Source: Hermatobates lingyangjiaoensis
Lineage: Eukaryota > Arthropoda > Insecta > Hemiptera > Hermatobatidae
Reading direction: 5' to 3'
Length of the DNA stretch: 64,000 bases
Assembly (NCBI GenBank): GCA_026182355.1
Contig: JAPFBL010000230.1
Location: 222,001 to 286,000, forward strand
The translations under genes were made by a program, and so were the position numbers. A model generated the notes under the pieces. It saw only the letters and a program-made list of their open reading frames with translations. It did no database searches and had not been told where the DNA came from. Below are positions 55,306-64,000 of this stretch, one piece after another (the first letter of the stretch is position 1; every line of letters starts with the position of its first letter).

Positions 55306-55330
55306 CTGATGATGGCCAATGTGGCCGAAA
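55306..55330 (+). ncRNA. Hammerhead-like motif in PLE 3' UTR
   Basis: CTGATGA, T, GGCC, AATGT, GGCC, GAAA, 165 bases after the GIY-YIG stop. It is the best match in the window to a hammerhead core: all conserved core letters are present and the hairpin is a 4-bp G-C stem. One unpaired T lies between A9 and the first G of the stem, which a textbook hammerhead lacks. The cleavage-site strand was not identified. Confidence 0.6.
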
Positions 55331-55374
55331 GCTTGTTTCCCTTTAGTTTTTTAACCCAGTTTGTGTTTGTGTAG

Positions 55375-55581
55375 TGTCAAATATAGTTTGTTTCATTAGT
55401 TTTCTTCAAGATTGTTTTCCTATTCTTGTTATGGAATTAGGTAGATTAATTTTTGAGCTGCCAGTGAATTACAAGAAAATAATAAGGCAAATAGAATATC
55501 TTTCTAAAAAGATTATTTTTGCTGAAGCCGCTGTGCTTTTTAACAACACTTGTTTAAAAGAAGACTTGCTACCAGTATACA

Positions 55582-55590
<9 letters not shown>
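55375..55590 (+). pseudogene. PLE N-terminal fragment ending in (TA)n
   Basis: An open frame of ~70 codons reads RLIFELPVNYKKIIRQIEYL, AEAAVLFNNTCLKEDLLPVY, TNI and then passes into IYIYIY across (TA)n (55585-55645). The LKKI..E..FL.TC....LP pattern is the start of Penelope-like proteins ahead of the RT. The fragment follows directly on the end of another PLE (about 55370), as in the head-to-tail arrangements known for this class. The RT is absent, replaced by TA repeats and an inverted F7 unit. Confidence 0.7.

Positions 55591-55645
<55 letters not shown>
55585..55645. repeat. (TA)n microsatellite
   Basis: About 60 bases of pure TA between a PLE N-terminal fragment and a reversed F7 tail. 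Confidence 0.95.
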
Positions 55646-55646
<1 letters not shown>

Positions 55647-55885
55647 AACAACAAAATGGTTCAAACTGGACAGATAGATATCTGAAAAAACAACACATAT
55701 AGAACAACTAAACCACTTACTGGGATCAATATTTTGAAACGAAGTTTGACTTCAGGCAGAAACAATTAGGGAAGAAGAAGATTTCCTTCTAGTCTCTTCC
55801 TGAAGCCGAACTTTGTTTCGAAATATTGAACCCAGTAAGTGTTTTCCTTCTTTATGTGTTGTTTTTTTTTTCTTTTTTTTTTTTA
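55646..55885. repeat. Foldback, family F7, hammerhead-like cores
   Basis: The plus arm has CTGAAGC, C, GAA, CTTTG, TTTC, GAAATATTGAACCCAGTAAGTG (core 55800-55823); the minus arm is its inverse (CACTTACTGGGATCAATATTTTG, TTCAGG) with the tail GTCCAGTTTGAACCATTTTG at 55650-55670. TA repeats lie on both sides. Confidence 0.8.
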
Positions 55886-55889
55886 TTAT

Positions 55890-56003
55890 ATATATATATA
55901 TTGGTATAAATAGGCAGAAGATCCTCTTTTAAACAAGTATCATTAAAATTAACCGCAGTCTCGGCATTCATGATGCTAAGACTGAGAGATTCGTTCCTAA
56001 TTA
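55890..56003 (-). pseudogene. PLE N-terminal fragment ending in (TA)n, minus strand
   Basis: The minus strand reads SIMNAETAVNFNDTCLKEDL, LPIYTNI, then runs into ATATAT (55876-55890). The same codon block as at 55500-55590 (EAAVLFNNTCLKEDLLPVYTNI) but clearly diverged in DNA, so it comes from a different PLE subfamily. With that fragment it brackets the F7 foldback symmetrically. Confidence 0.7.
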
Positions 56004-56009
56004 TATATA

Positions 56010-56180
56010 TATATACCATGATAAGCAAAAAACGGTCCGGCAGGACGGATAGGACTTAAAATGAACTGTGACACATAGACAGAAACATAACAAAGACTCA
56101 CTTTTCAATATTTCGACCGTAATGGTGGTCGTCCTCAGAAGAAGAAGTGAATTGACGGAGGGACGACAGTCAACAGACGA
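56010..56180 (-). repeat. Hammerhead-like PLE tail, family F2 (single arm)
   Basis: The minus core 56138-56111 is CTGAGGA, C, GACCACCATTACGGTC, GAAA. Left of it (minus-strand downstream) come GTGAGTCTTTGTTATG, CCTGCCGGACCGTTTTTTGC and (TA)n at 55999-56012. Confidence 0.8.
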
Positions 56181-56199
56181 CAGATAGAGAGAACTAACA

Positions 56200-57555
56200 C
56201 AATTGACTCATATATTTTAACTTTCGTCATCATCTGGATTTGAAGCCGACCGTCTTGCTATCAGAAAGTCTGCCAAAATTTGAACTGCTAATGGCAAGTG
56301 AGGGGGGGGGTGGAAATTAATATCAAGTGATAGAAGAAATGAAATTAAAAATAAACAATTGTAAACATAATAAGATAAAGAATAATAATATTTAAAAATA
56401 AATAGTAATATAATTTTTCTATTTTATTGTGATTTGAACATTAAATAATAATATATACCATATAAAAAAGCAATTTAATAAAAGAATAAAAATAAATAAT
56501 AATGAATAAATAATTCATAATAAAGTAATAAATAAGTAATTAATTTAAAAATAGAAAAAACCTATCAGGACTAATTGAATCCAGTGGGTAATTGAGAGTT
56601 ATGGAGAGACATAATTGAAGAAATAACACTCGCTTCTAGAGAGGGTGAGGGTAACAAAACTATAGAAATTAATTGTAATTGCATTAAGTTTAGGTGTCCA
56701 GGTTTATAGATATTATGAATCCGGATAAAAGCGTATTTAGAGATTGAATTTCTTAAAGTGGAGTTGCTGATTACTTGCAAAGTGTAGAGACTGGAAAGGG
56801 TTGAAATGGGTTGGTTGAACTGAACTTGAAAAAGTAATACTGTTTCATTACACTTTTGTTAAATCAAATATATAAACGGAGTATTTCATTATAATTTATT
56901 CTTTCAAAATACATAATATTGGTTTGTTTTACATTTAAAGATTATATATAAATTGTATATCAGTCATGTAAGAATTATTTAGAATACATGACTTTATTGT
57001 CGTCTATATGAGATAATGGAAATATTTTATGAAATAATCTAGGGACTGTAGCGCAGGAATATAAAACTATTTTACGGAATAATTCAAAAGACAACACTAG
57101 TAAATATTCAGCGAAGGTGCAATATAAATGGCTGGATAAGCAATATGTTGAGTTTGAATTCTTGATGAGAGGAGACATGATGTGAACAGGAGTGAATTAA
57201 ACATAGGCTCAACTTGACCGAGTTCTCTCTCGCCACTGTCTTTACTTCTAAACTATCACGACAACACAGAGTATCAATAAATTTCCTTTTTTATGCTACA
57301 CATGTTTGTTAACTTTGAAATTATATTCTGAATAGCAATATTTCAATATTTCAATTTCAAATTTAGACATAATTCTTCAATTTGGGGTGTTTTCTCATCG
57401 CAAAACTGGATTTTATCTTCGTTAAATATTATATAATAATCTCATCATGTTTTTACTCTACTATAAGTAGAAAAATCATGAAAAAAATCTAGTGAAGTTT
57501 TTATCAGATTTGTAGTCCTTTAGTTTATAATTACATGTTTAAGCTTATATAATTA
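56200..57555. other. No gene seen
   Basis: AT-rich with an AATAAATAAT-rich section (56330-56560). No coding or repeat signal. Confidence 0.4.
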
Positions 57556-57559
57556 TATA

Positions 57560-57800
57560 TATATATATATATTCAATTGATCAAACACAATAAGAATTAT
57601 TGGGATTTAAACAGACTATTTATCTGATAAAATATATAAAATTCACATAATTTTACACGATAGAAACAACAATCATTGATCAAACACAATAGTAAATTTT
57701 CGTTTTTCCTTAGTTCTTATTGTGACTTATAGATCATTGATTGTTGTTTCACGTGTTTATCAGTAAGAAAACGTCCGGAATAATTATATATACATATATA
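57560..57800. repeat. F1 terminal inverted pair without the core
   Basis: CAATCATTGATCAAACACAATA (minus-type end) and TCTTATTGTGACTTATAGATCATTGATTGTTG (plus-type end) surround ~60 unrelated bases. Only the F1 3' portion is present. Short TA tracts flank both sides. Confidence 0.6.
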
Positions 57801-57824
57801 TATAAAAAAAATAATATATATATA

Positions 57825-58072
57825 TATTAAAACCAAAATAAGAAATGGGGGAAAAAAGACTAAGATCTTTCAACCATAACAAGCAGTTTCGTCAGAGTCA
57901 AAACCCAACTGTTTGGGTTCTGTGTCATTTGGGTTTTAGACTCAGGCGAAGACCGCTTGTCACGTTTGAAAGATCTTATCCTTTATCCATTTGTTATTGT
58001 GATTTGAATATTGATTGTTATTTCATGTGTCTACTGTAAATTTATTTTCATATATATATATATATATATATA
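57825..58072. repeat. F1 foldback bounded by (TA)n
   Basis: The minus arm (AAACCAAAATAAGAAATGGGG, CTTTCAACCATAACAAGCAG) and plus arm (CAGGCGAAGACCGCTTGTCACGTTTGAAAGATC, 57943-57975) turn around GTTTGGGTTCTGTGTCATTTGGG. TA repeats lie at about 57815-57828 and 58051-58072. Confidence 0.75.
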
Positions 58073-58119
58073 TTGGCCCTGACCAAACTCCGAGAAAAAG
58101 AAAAAGTGTTTGTTATATA

Positions 58120-58345
58120 TATAATATACAAAAGTTATAAGATCTTTCAACCGTATGATGTGGTTTCGTCAGAGTCAAAACCCAACGGACTTTGTTTTTC
58201 TCGTGTTTATTGTGAAATCTTGTTATACGTATACATATATCTTCTTCTGCCTCTGAAAAAGGTTTTAAATAAGAACCGAAACGTTGGCAATGAGAGTTTA
58301 ATTTGAACCTGAAGAACTGACCGAGTCCTGATAAACTTTAATTTT
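58120..58345 (+). repeat. F1 fragment followed by a GAAACGTTGGCAATG-type PLE tail
   Basis: 58135-58190 is a minus-strand F1 fragment. 58245-58345 has CTCTGAAAAAGGTTTTAAATAAGAACCGAAACGTTGG: a GGTT/GAACC hairpin before GAAACG. The core's G8 is changed to A. It is the plus-strand relative of the copy-B-only insertion near 41800. Confidence 0.6.
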
Positions 58346-58394
58346 CTTTCTATTTTACGGTTGATATTTTTATCAAAATATATATATATATCTG

Positions 58395-58440
58395 ATTAAC
58401 GAAATGCGATCCAGCAGGACAGATTACACTTAAATGTATG
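58395..58440 (-). repeat. F2 3'-end fragment
   Basis: CTGATTAACGAAATGCGATCCAGCAGGACAGATTACACTTAAA next to TA repeats is the inverse of the F2 tail (CCTGCTGGATCG). The core is absent. Confidence 0.7.
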
Positions 58441-58744
58441 TATAAATAAATATACGTTTATATATATAAAAGTATTAATTATTATTATTTATTATAATTA
58501 TTATTATAAGATATTATAATATTATAAGTATAAATATTCTTTTCGTTATAACTAACTAACTATAAACTTTTTTCTTTTTCTAACTAACTATACCTTCCCT
58601 TTTAATTCTTACTCTCTTTCAACTCGTTATTTAATATATCTTTTCTAGTTTACTATTAATCTTAATTATTATTATTATTAATTATTATTAACATTATTAT
58701 TATTATTATTATTATTTTCTTAATCTATTTATTCTCTATTAGTC

Positions 58745-59090
58745 CAGTTATACCGTTGACCTTTAACCTTCTCTTTATATTAACCTGTACTATCCTTTTA
58801 ATCTATTTTTAGCAATGACTAAGCATGAGTCATCGATTTTAATCTATTTATAGCAATGACTAAGCATGAGTCATCGAGTTTAACTTAACATGTCACTTGG
58901 CTTTCTTGAATTTCTTGGACTTTCAACTCTTTTATTTATCGCTTGTAATTCTTGTTCATTATTGACCTTTAACCTTCTCTTTACATAACCTGTACTATCC
59001 TTTCAATCTATATGTATACGCAATGACTAAAGCCATGATTGTTTCATCGATTTTAATTTAAACTTGTCACTTGGCCAATCCTATTTCTTC
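58745..59090. repeat. Direct repeats of ~45 and ~200 bp
   Basis: TTTAATCTATTTWTAGCAATGACTAAGCATGAGTCATCGA occurs twice in tandem (58797-58880), and the block TTGACCTTTAACCTTCTCTTTA...CTGTACTATCCTTT recurs at 58756 and 58963. Origin unknown. Confidence 0.75.
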
Positions 59091-59334
59091 TAAAAGTTTA
59101 AGAACCAAACTGTTAGCAGAGGTTTAGATTCGTAGGATCGAACTCTCAGTCTATAAGATCGTGAATGTCTTCGATTTTACTGCGTTAATTTTTAATGATA
59201 CTTAGATATTAAATAGAAGATCTGTGACTATATATCACGCATTAATATAAATTATTATAAATATATATATTATATTATATATATATGCATTTGTATATTT
59301 ATATACATAATATAAAAGATACATAATAAAACAC

Positions 59335-59700
59335 GTGAAATAACTATCAATGATCAAAACACAATAAGAAATGGGAAAACAAGACTAAGATCTTTTAACC
59401 GTATGTAACAAGCAGTCTTCGTCAGAGTCAAAACCCCAACTGAAACACTAGATGCAGAAAACATCTGTTGAGGGGTTGAGAAGAGTGGTAGGAAAGAGTG
59501 GTACATATTGATATAAAAGGCTTTCACCCTTTTAAAATACCACTCTTCCCTCCCACTCCTCTCAACCCCTCACCAGATGTTTTCTGCATCTAATGTTTCA
59601 GTTGGGTTTTTGACTCTGACGAAGACCGTTTGTTATGGTTGAAATATCTTAGTCTTGTTTTCCCATTTCTTATTGTGGTTTGATCATTGATTATACATAA
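59335..59700. repeat. Long F1 foldback with hammerhead-like cores
   Basis: The plus core 59616-59644 is CTGACGA, A, GACC, GTTTGTTAT, GGTT, GAAA. Outside it are TTTCTTATTGTGGTTTGATCATTGATT and their inverse on the left (59345-59440). Inside, AGATGCAGAAAACATCTG (59451) and CAGATGTTTTCTGCATCT (59574) extend the pairing to GGTATTTT near the centre, giving arms of ~160 bases. Confidence 0.85.
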
Positions 59701-60838
59701 TATAAATTATATGTATCTTATTGAGTCCTTTTTTCAAGTTTTGATAAAACCAATTTATAATAAAAATGTTTATGCAATATATAATAAACAGAATACGACC
59801 AAAATAAATTAGTGTTCATTAATAATTGTCAAATTATCATAAATCATGGATACAGATGATTATATGGCATTATTTAAATAAACATGCATAAGTAAATTGT
59901 AAACAAATTGGGAAACTTAGAGGTGTAACAATTTTTGAAAATGAAAAGAACAATGGCAGGTATATCACAAGAGTAATAAATACACGAAGTTTTAATTCAA
60001 GTATGATTAAGTTTTGTAATTTTAGAGAGAATTCTTTTCTTGCTTACTTATGTGAGGGCTGTATTAGAACATGTTATAAATACACGGTAAAATTCTGTTG
60101 TGTTATCACAGTTATTTTGAATTCATATTAATTACTCTCCTAATGGAAAACAATTTTTTTTTTATTTTCATATTCTTGCAAACACAAACTCGTATAGTTG
60201 TTTATATTTGATATAGGCCAAGTATTGATTTTTTAAGAATTTTCCATTTTCTCTTTTATTTCATTTATTTTATTTTATTTCTTTAATTTCAAAACAACGG
60301 TACTGAGAATTTTTTGTGAACCTTTTTGAAGCCTGGTTTCTTTTAGATATTTATACAGGACGCAGCCTAACTATCGCATTTTGTTTTAGTGAAAGAACAT
60401 TAGAACATTTTTTTATTTGTTTATACATGAATGTCTTTCAAAGTAAATAGATTAATTAGAGATAGCAAAAAATAATTTTTATTTGGTATTAAAATTGTTA
60501 GATAAAAATAAAAATCAAACCAAATTAAAGAAAAAAAATGATACAAAAAATGTGTACTTTAAAATTTAGTTCAGATTTTTTTAATGTTCCTCTTCATGTT
60601 CGATACAATTTACAACATTATCAGCAAGACGGTTACAAACTCTTTGACACACTTCTATGGTAATTTCATGAAATTTATCTCAAAAATTGAATTCTTTAAT
60701 TCTGGAATTATTTTCGGCTTATGATTGTACAGTACAGTTAACAAAAAAAAAAAAAAAAAAAAAAAATTCCAGCTGTCTCAGGTCATAGTTTTATAAAATA
60801 TCTGAAAAAATAAATTTTTGGTAATTATATAAAAAAAA
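59701..60838. other. No gene seen
   Basis: AT-rich with homopolymer A/T runs, the longest A run at about 60743-60766. Confidence 0.4.
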
Positions 60839-62195
60839 CTAGCAAATGTACCCGTCTTTGACGGAATCAAAAATTCTATTATACTTGGTATTCCAACATA
60901 TCAATTATAGTATTATACTAATACTATAGTTAGAAATTATAGAATAGTAGAAAACACCATTATTAGTACAGTGTTAAACAAATGCCTCTGTATACACTAC
61001 ATTAGCTGTCTGTCCTTCAGGTTCATGGAAGAACAATCAGTTGAAACCTCTGACTATTGAGCAAGTAAACTACAGTTGACCATGTGAGAAAAACTTGGTT
61101 TCGCTAACTTGAATTCCTGCGTTAGATAAAGTCTCCCTTTGCGACTTAGTTAACGTCATTGCGAAATAGACTCTGAGGGGACCTTGCAATCATTTGAATG
61201 GAAACAGACAGTGGTTCGGAAGACTCCCCAATACCACATCCAGTCATTATGTCCGCCTCTATGGCATATCTGTGTAGAGCACGAACTCAGAGTCGTGTCC
61301 CGTTGCACAGTTTTTGGGTCACTCATGTTTCGTAACATGAAATTTGTTACTGCTATAAATTGCAGCATCATTGGTGCTCCTACTTTAAGTTTTTACTCAT
61401 GAGCAGGCAGTCCAGGAGAAATAAATTCAGAGTCAAGAAATTCAATTAGATAATGAACTGCTTCTTCATCACTAATCCAATCTCTTTACTGACTTGTAAG
61501 TTCTTTCCTCGGCTTCATATAGCGTAAGAACTTGTTTGTTGATTTCTCATGCCTGTTCATATTAAGGGCTGAGAATTGCTCGTTTACAAAACATTTATTC
61601 TCAATAGATAGTACATCCTTAACTCTGTGAAACACCATTTCAATGATGTCAAATACGCAATATATTCATGTGCTCAATTGAAATTAAAATCAACTAACAA
61701 TACCTACTTGCCACACTGTGTATTTTCAAAACAAACTTGTCTGTGAAGTTAGGAAAATACAGCTAAAAGCCCCATAACTTCGCTTCTGTACTGAATTAAT
61801 AATCTATTTAGAGCCCATATTTTAAGTTAGGCACACACAAATCCAGTGTCAATGTTTCAGCTCGCTATGTCTTATGGTGGCTGAGTTTACTTGTGACAAA
61901 CATTTTTGCGTTAAACGTCCATAACTTCACTTCTACGTTGAATTTCCAATCAATTCATAGCCTATATTTTAAGTTAGACCTACACAAATCTACTGTAAAA
62001 GTTTCAGCTTTATATGTCTTATGGTAGCTGAGTTTACCTGTGACAAAGTTTTGCGGACAAACCGACAAACCGACAAACCGACAGAAATTTTTCTAAGGGT
62101 GGATTCGGTTTCTCCAATGTATGAAACGTAAAGAAAACTTGAAATGAGTCAGTTCTAAGCAATGTACAGACAAAATCATTATTTTATTTATAAAG
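60839..62195 (-). mobile_element. Helitron, second copy (1357 bp)
   Basis: Same ends as 31512-33660: minus strand TCTTTATAAATAAAATAATG (62195) to the CCGTC-AAA-GACGG hairpin and CTAG (60839), between A and T with no target duplication. It matches the inner part of the first copy (32244-33660) without the internal ~150-bp repeats, and is the simpler form of the element. Confidence 0.9.
61150..61640 (-). pseudogene. Helitron helicase C-terminal fragment (copy 2)
   Basis: Same broken pieces as 32590-33065: FVNEQFSALNMN, SDEEAVHYLIEFLDS, LKVGAP and LCNGTRL. The identical lesions in both copies show that they descend from one already defective master and spread non-autonomously. Confidence 0.8.
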
Positions 62196-64000
62196 ATGTA
62201 CACATTATAAATGTAAAAAAAGGGGTTTACTTATGCCACAATATGTATATTGATAAATTACACTAATTTCAAGATTAACATGTGAAATATAATTAAATTA
62301 TGAACAACAGTAAGAAATTGAGAATTAGGATGTTTCAACTGGAAGCGTTGGTTTTTCTGGCAGTACACTTGAGCTTTATCAGTTCAGGTTGAACTGGTGT
62401 CAGTCGCACATAAACTGATGAGTTTTGAATATACTCTGATGTAGACAGGCACTGTGGTCAAAAGTTCTGGTGTATTCCGAAATTTTAATTTTAAATATCT
62501 CTGTAAAATTATCCCTTTCTGTAATCAACCAATTATTAAATATCGATCGATGTCTGTATTAATTAAAATATTTCAATTCTCTAAAATTGTTGAGATTTAA
62601 AAAACTAAATGAGATTTGACGTTACATAATGACCAATTATGTAATTTTACTGTGACGCAATATTACCTAAAACACTGAACTGAACATCTCACTATACGGG
62701 CTATTTTTTTGGGTATAATTTAATCTATCAACAGGTGTGACCTGTTGAGTGTTCACAACTTCTGGATAATCTCCGACCGGACTCAACGCGACATACATAC
62801 GGAGATCATAAAACAAAAATCAATATTCATTATCTATTAATAAATTAAAGGGCAATATTTTCTTGTTTACTATATTTCAATTAAAGTAAAACAGAAAATT
62901 GTGTTATTACATATGTTATAAACAGTTCATGGGCATAATAATATGCATTTTAAGTGTAACGAATAATCTATGATTATTTTCCTATAAAGTTATAATCCCT
63001 AATCAATATATCAACTTTTTATTTTTTCCTTAATAATTTCTTTTTTTTTTTAAAGTACAAAGCATCTGTTTGTGCTATAAGCTTGGCCTTCAATTTGTGA
63101 TCAAACTATATGTTCGTTGTGAACACCTGGCGAAAAAGGGACATATTTCAGGGAGAAAGCAGTTGTTGTAGGAGGAAGAAGCAATTTATGACTGGGATCA
63201 GCAGTTTAGATGTAATGGAAAAGCAGGTTTGTGGGCTCTAGGAAGAATAAACTGAAAAACCTACTTTCTAACGGATACCATTGTTTCAATTGATTCACGA
63301 TTTTCCTTTTATTGCGGTTAATATGGCAATCATTAATTCTTAGTAATTCATTGGAATTGTTAATATTTTTATATGAATTATTTAATAGATAGTATAAAAA
63401 GAACAGAACATTACTCCTCACTGTAGAATGCTCAACATTAAAAGATGACAGAAATTAGTATATTATAGCCAAACTGTGTTATGTCGACTTGAGAACATAG
63501 TTGCCCACTGGCTTATATCTCCGTCACTGGACTGGCAGATACCAATTAATAATATAGTGGAGTTTTCATATTCAGATATTTTTAAAAGGTTTAGAATGGG
63601 AAAAATAGAAGAAACACAAAAATGGTCCAATTTAAATAATATTTAAAGTCCTTTTATTTTTGTTGATAGCACCAAGTCTCATATCTCCATATGAGAGATA
63701 ATTCATAGTAATGTATCGTATTCATTGGGTTACGGTAGTACACGTTCATTAGGAATACTTAACGAAAGAAAGATGAGTGACCGTCGGAAGAGCAAAAGAA
63801 AGAAAATTTGTTTTCAATAATAAAATTTAGTGAAAAACTTTTATAGTTAGAAACTACATGGTCTTAATTGACATGCAAATGTAATTTTTAAATGTAAAAA
63901 TAAATGCATGCATATTATTACTGTATAGGTTAGGTTAGAATGCAGTGGCATTGTGACAAGGGAATAGAAATAGGCCAAACATTACCCCTTTGTCATACCA
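62196..64000. other. No gene seen to window end
   Basis: AT-rich. 62320-62410 holds GATGTTTCAACTGGAAGCG, with no clear core. Nothing coding. Confidence 0.4.

Noticed and set aside
1..64000. tRNA or rRNA genes
   Set aside because: I looked for cloverleaf box A/B patterns and rRNA phrases and found none convincing by eye; a tRNAscan-SE run would settle it.

Overview
The window looks like arthropod nuclear DNA, most likely insect. It is very AT-rich, has no operon-like gene packing, carries spliceosomal signals, and is filled with animal-type transposable elements. One host gene can be recognised: the neuropeptide gene corazonin. A complete four-part model can be read on the + strand. A TATA box and initiator lie near 2074-2110, with a short first exon at about 2106-2136. 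The main exon at 9651-9827 encodes the end of the signal peptide, the mature peptide QTFQYSRGWTN and its GKR amidation/cleavage site. A terminal coding exon lies at 21051-21131, with AATAAA at 21235. The introns (about 7.5 kb and 11.2 kb) are packed with repeats. I do not know the species.

Layout. 1-2070 holds a hAT-type non-autonomous transposon with a clean 8-bp target duplication, then upstream DNA. 2137-9650 (intron 1) holds a decayed non-LTR element and a dense chain of foldback repeats joined by (TA)n tracts. 9828-21050 (intron 2) holds a minisatellite split by a 5'-truncated non-LTR copy, more foldbacks, a second hAT-like element, an old Helitron-like repeat, and a triplicated splice-acceptor segment just before the last exon. 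21260-23800 holds a head-to-tail array of the same foldback family. 23929-44599 is a tandem segmental duplication of a ~6.7 kb unit. Its second copy was later hit by a 2149-bp Helitron (31512-33660), a 4.4-kb non-LTR retrotransposon (36665-41101) and a ~0.47 kb Penelope-like tail. Both copies carry the C-terminal GIY-YIG part of a Penelope-like element (PLE), a mariner remnant and a Jockey-type reverse transcriptase remnant. 44600-64000 has further foldbacks, four PLE fragments, non-LTR debris and another Helitron (60839-62195).

The most interesting signal is a superfamily of short repeats. Each carries a hammerhead-ribozyme-like core of the form CTGANGA, one extra nucleotide, a G...C-closed hairpin, then GAAA. 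At least seven sequence families preserve this layout by compensatory pairing. They occur as head-to-head (sometimes tail-to-tail) inverted pairs bounded by (TA)n, and the same motif lies in the 3' region of clear PLE GIY-YIG copies. Three separate PLE N-terminal fragments all end at the same codons (YTNI or HTNI) and run straight into (TA)n. Together this suggests PLE-derived, non-autonomous foldback units whose joins are made at TA repeats.

Limits: everything was read by eye. Splice sites, repeat boundaries and family names were not tested by alignment or search.
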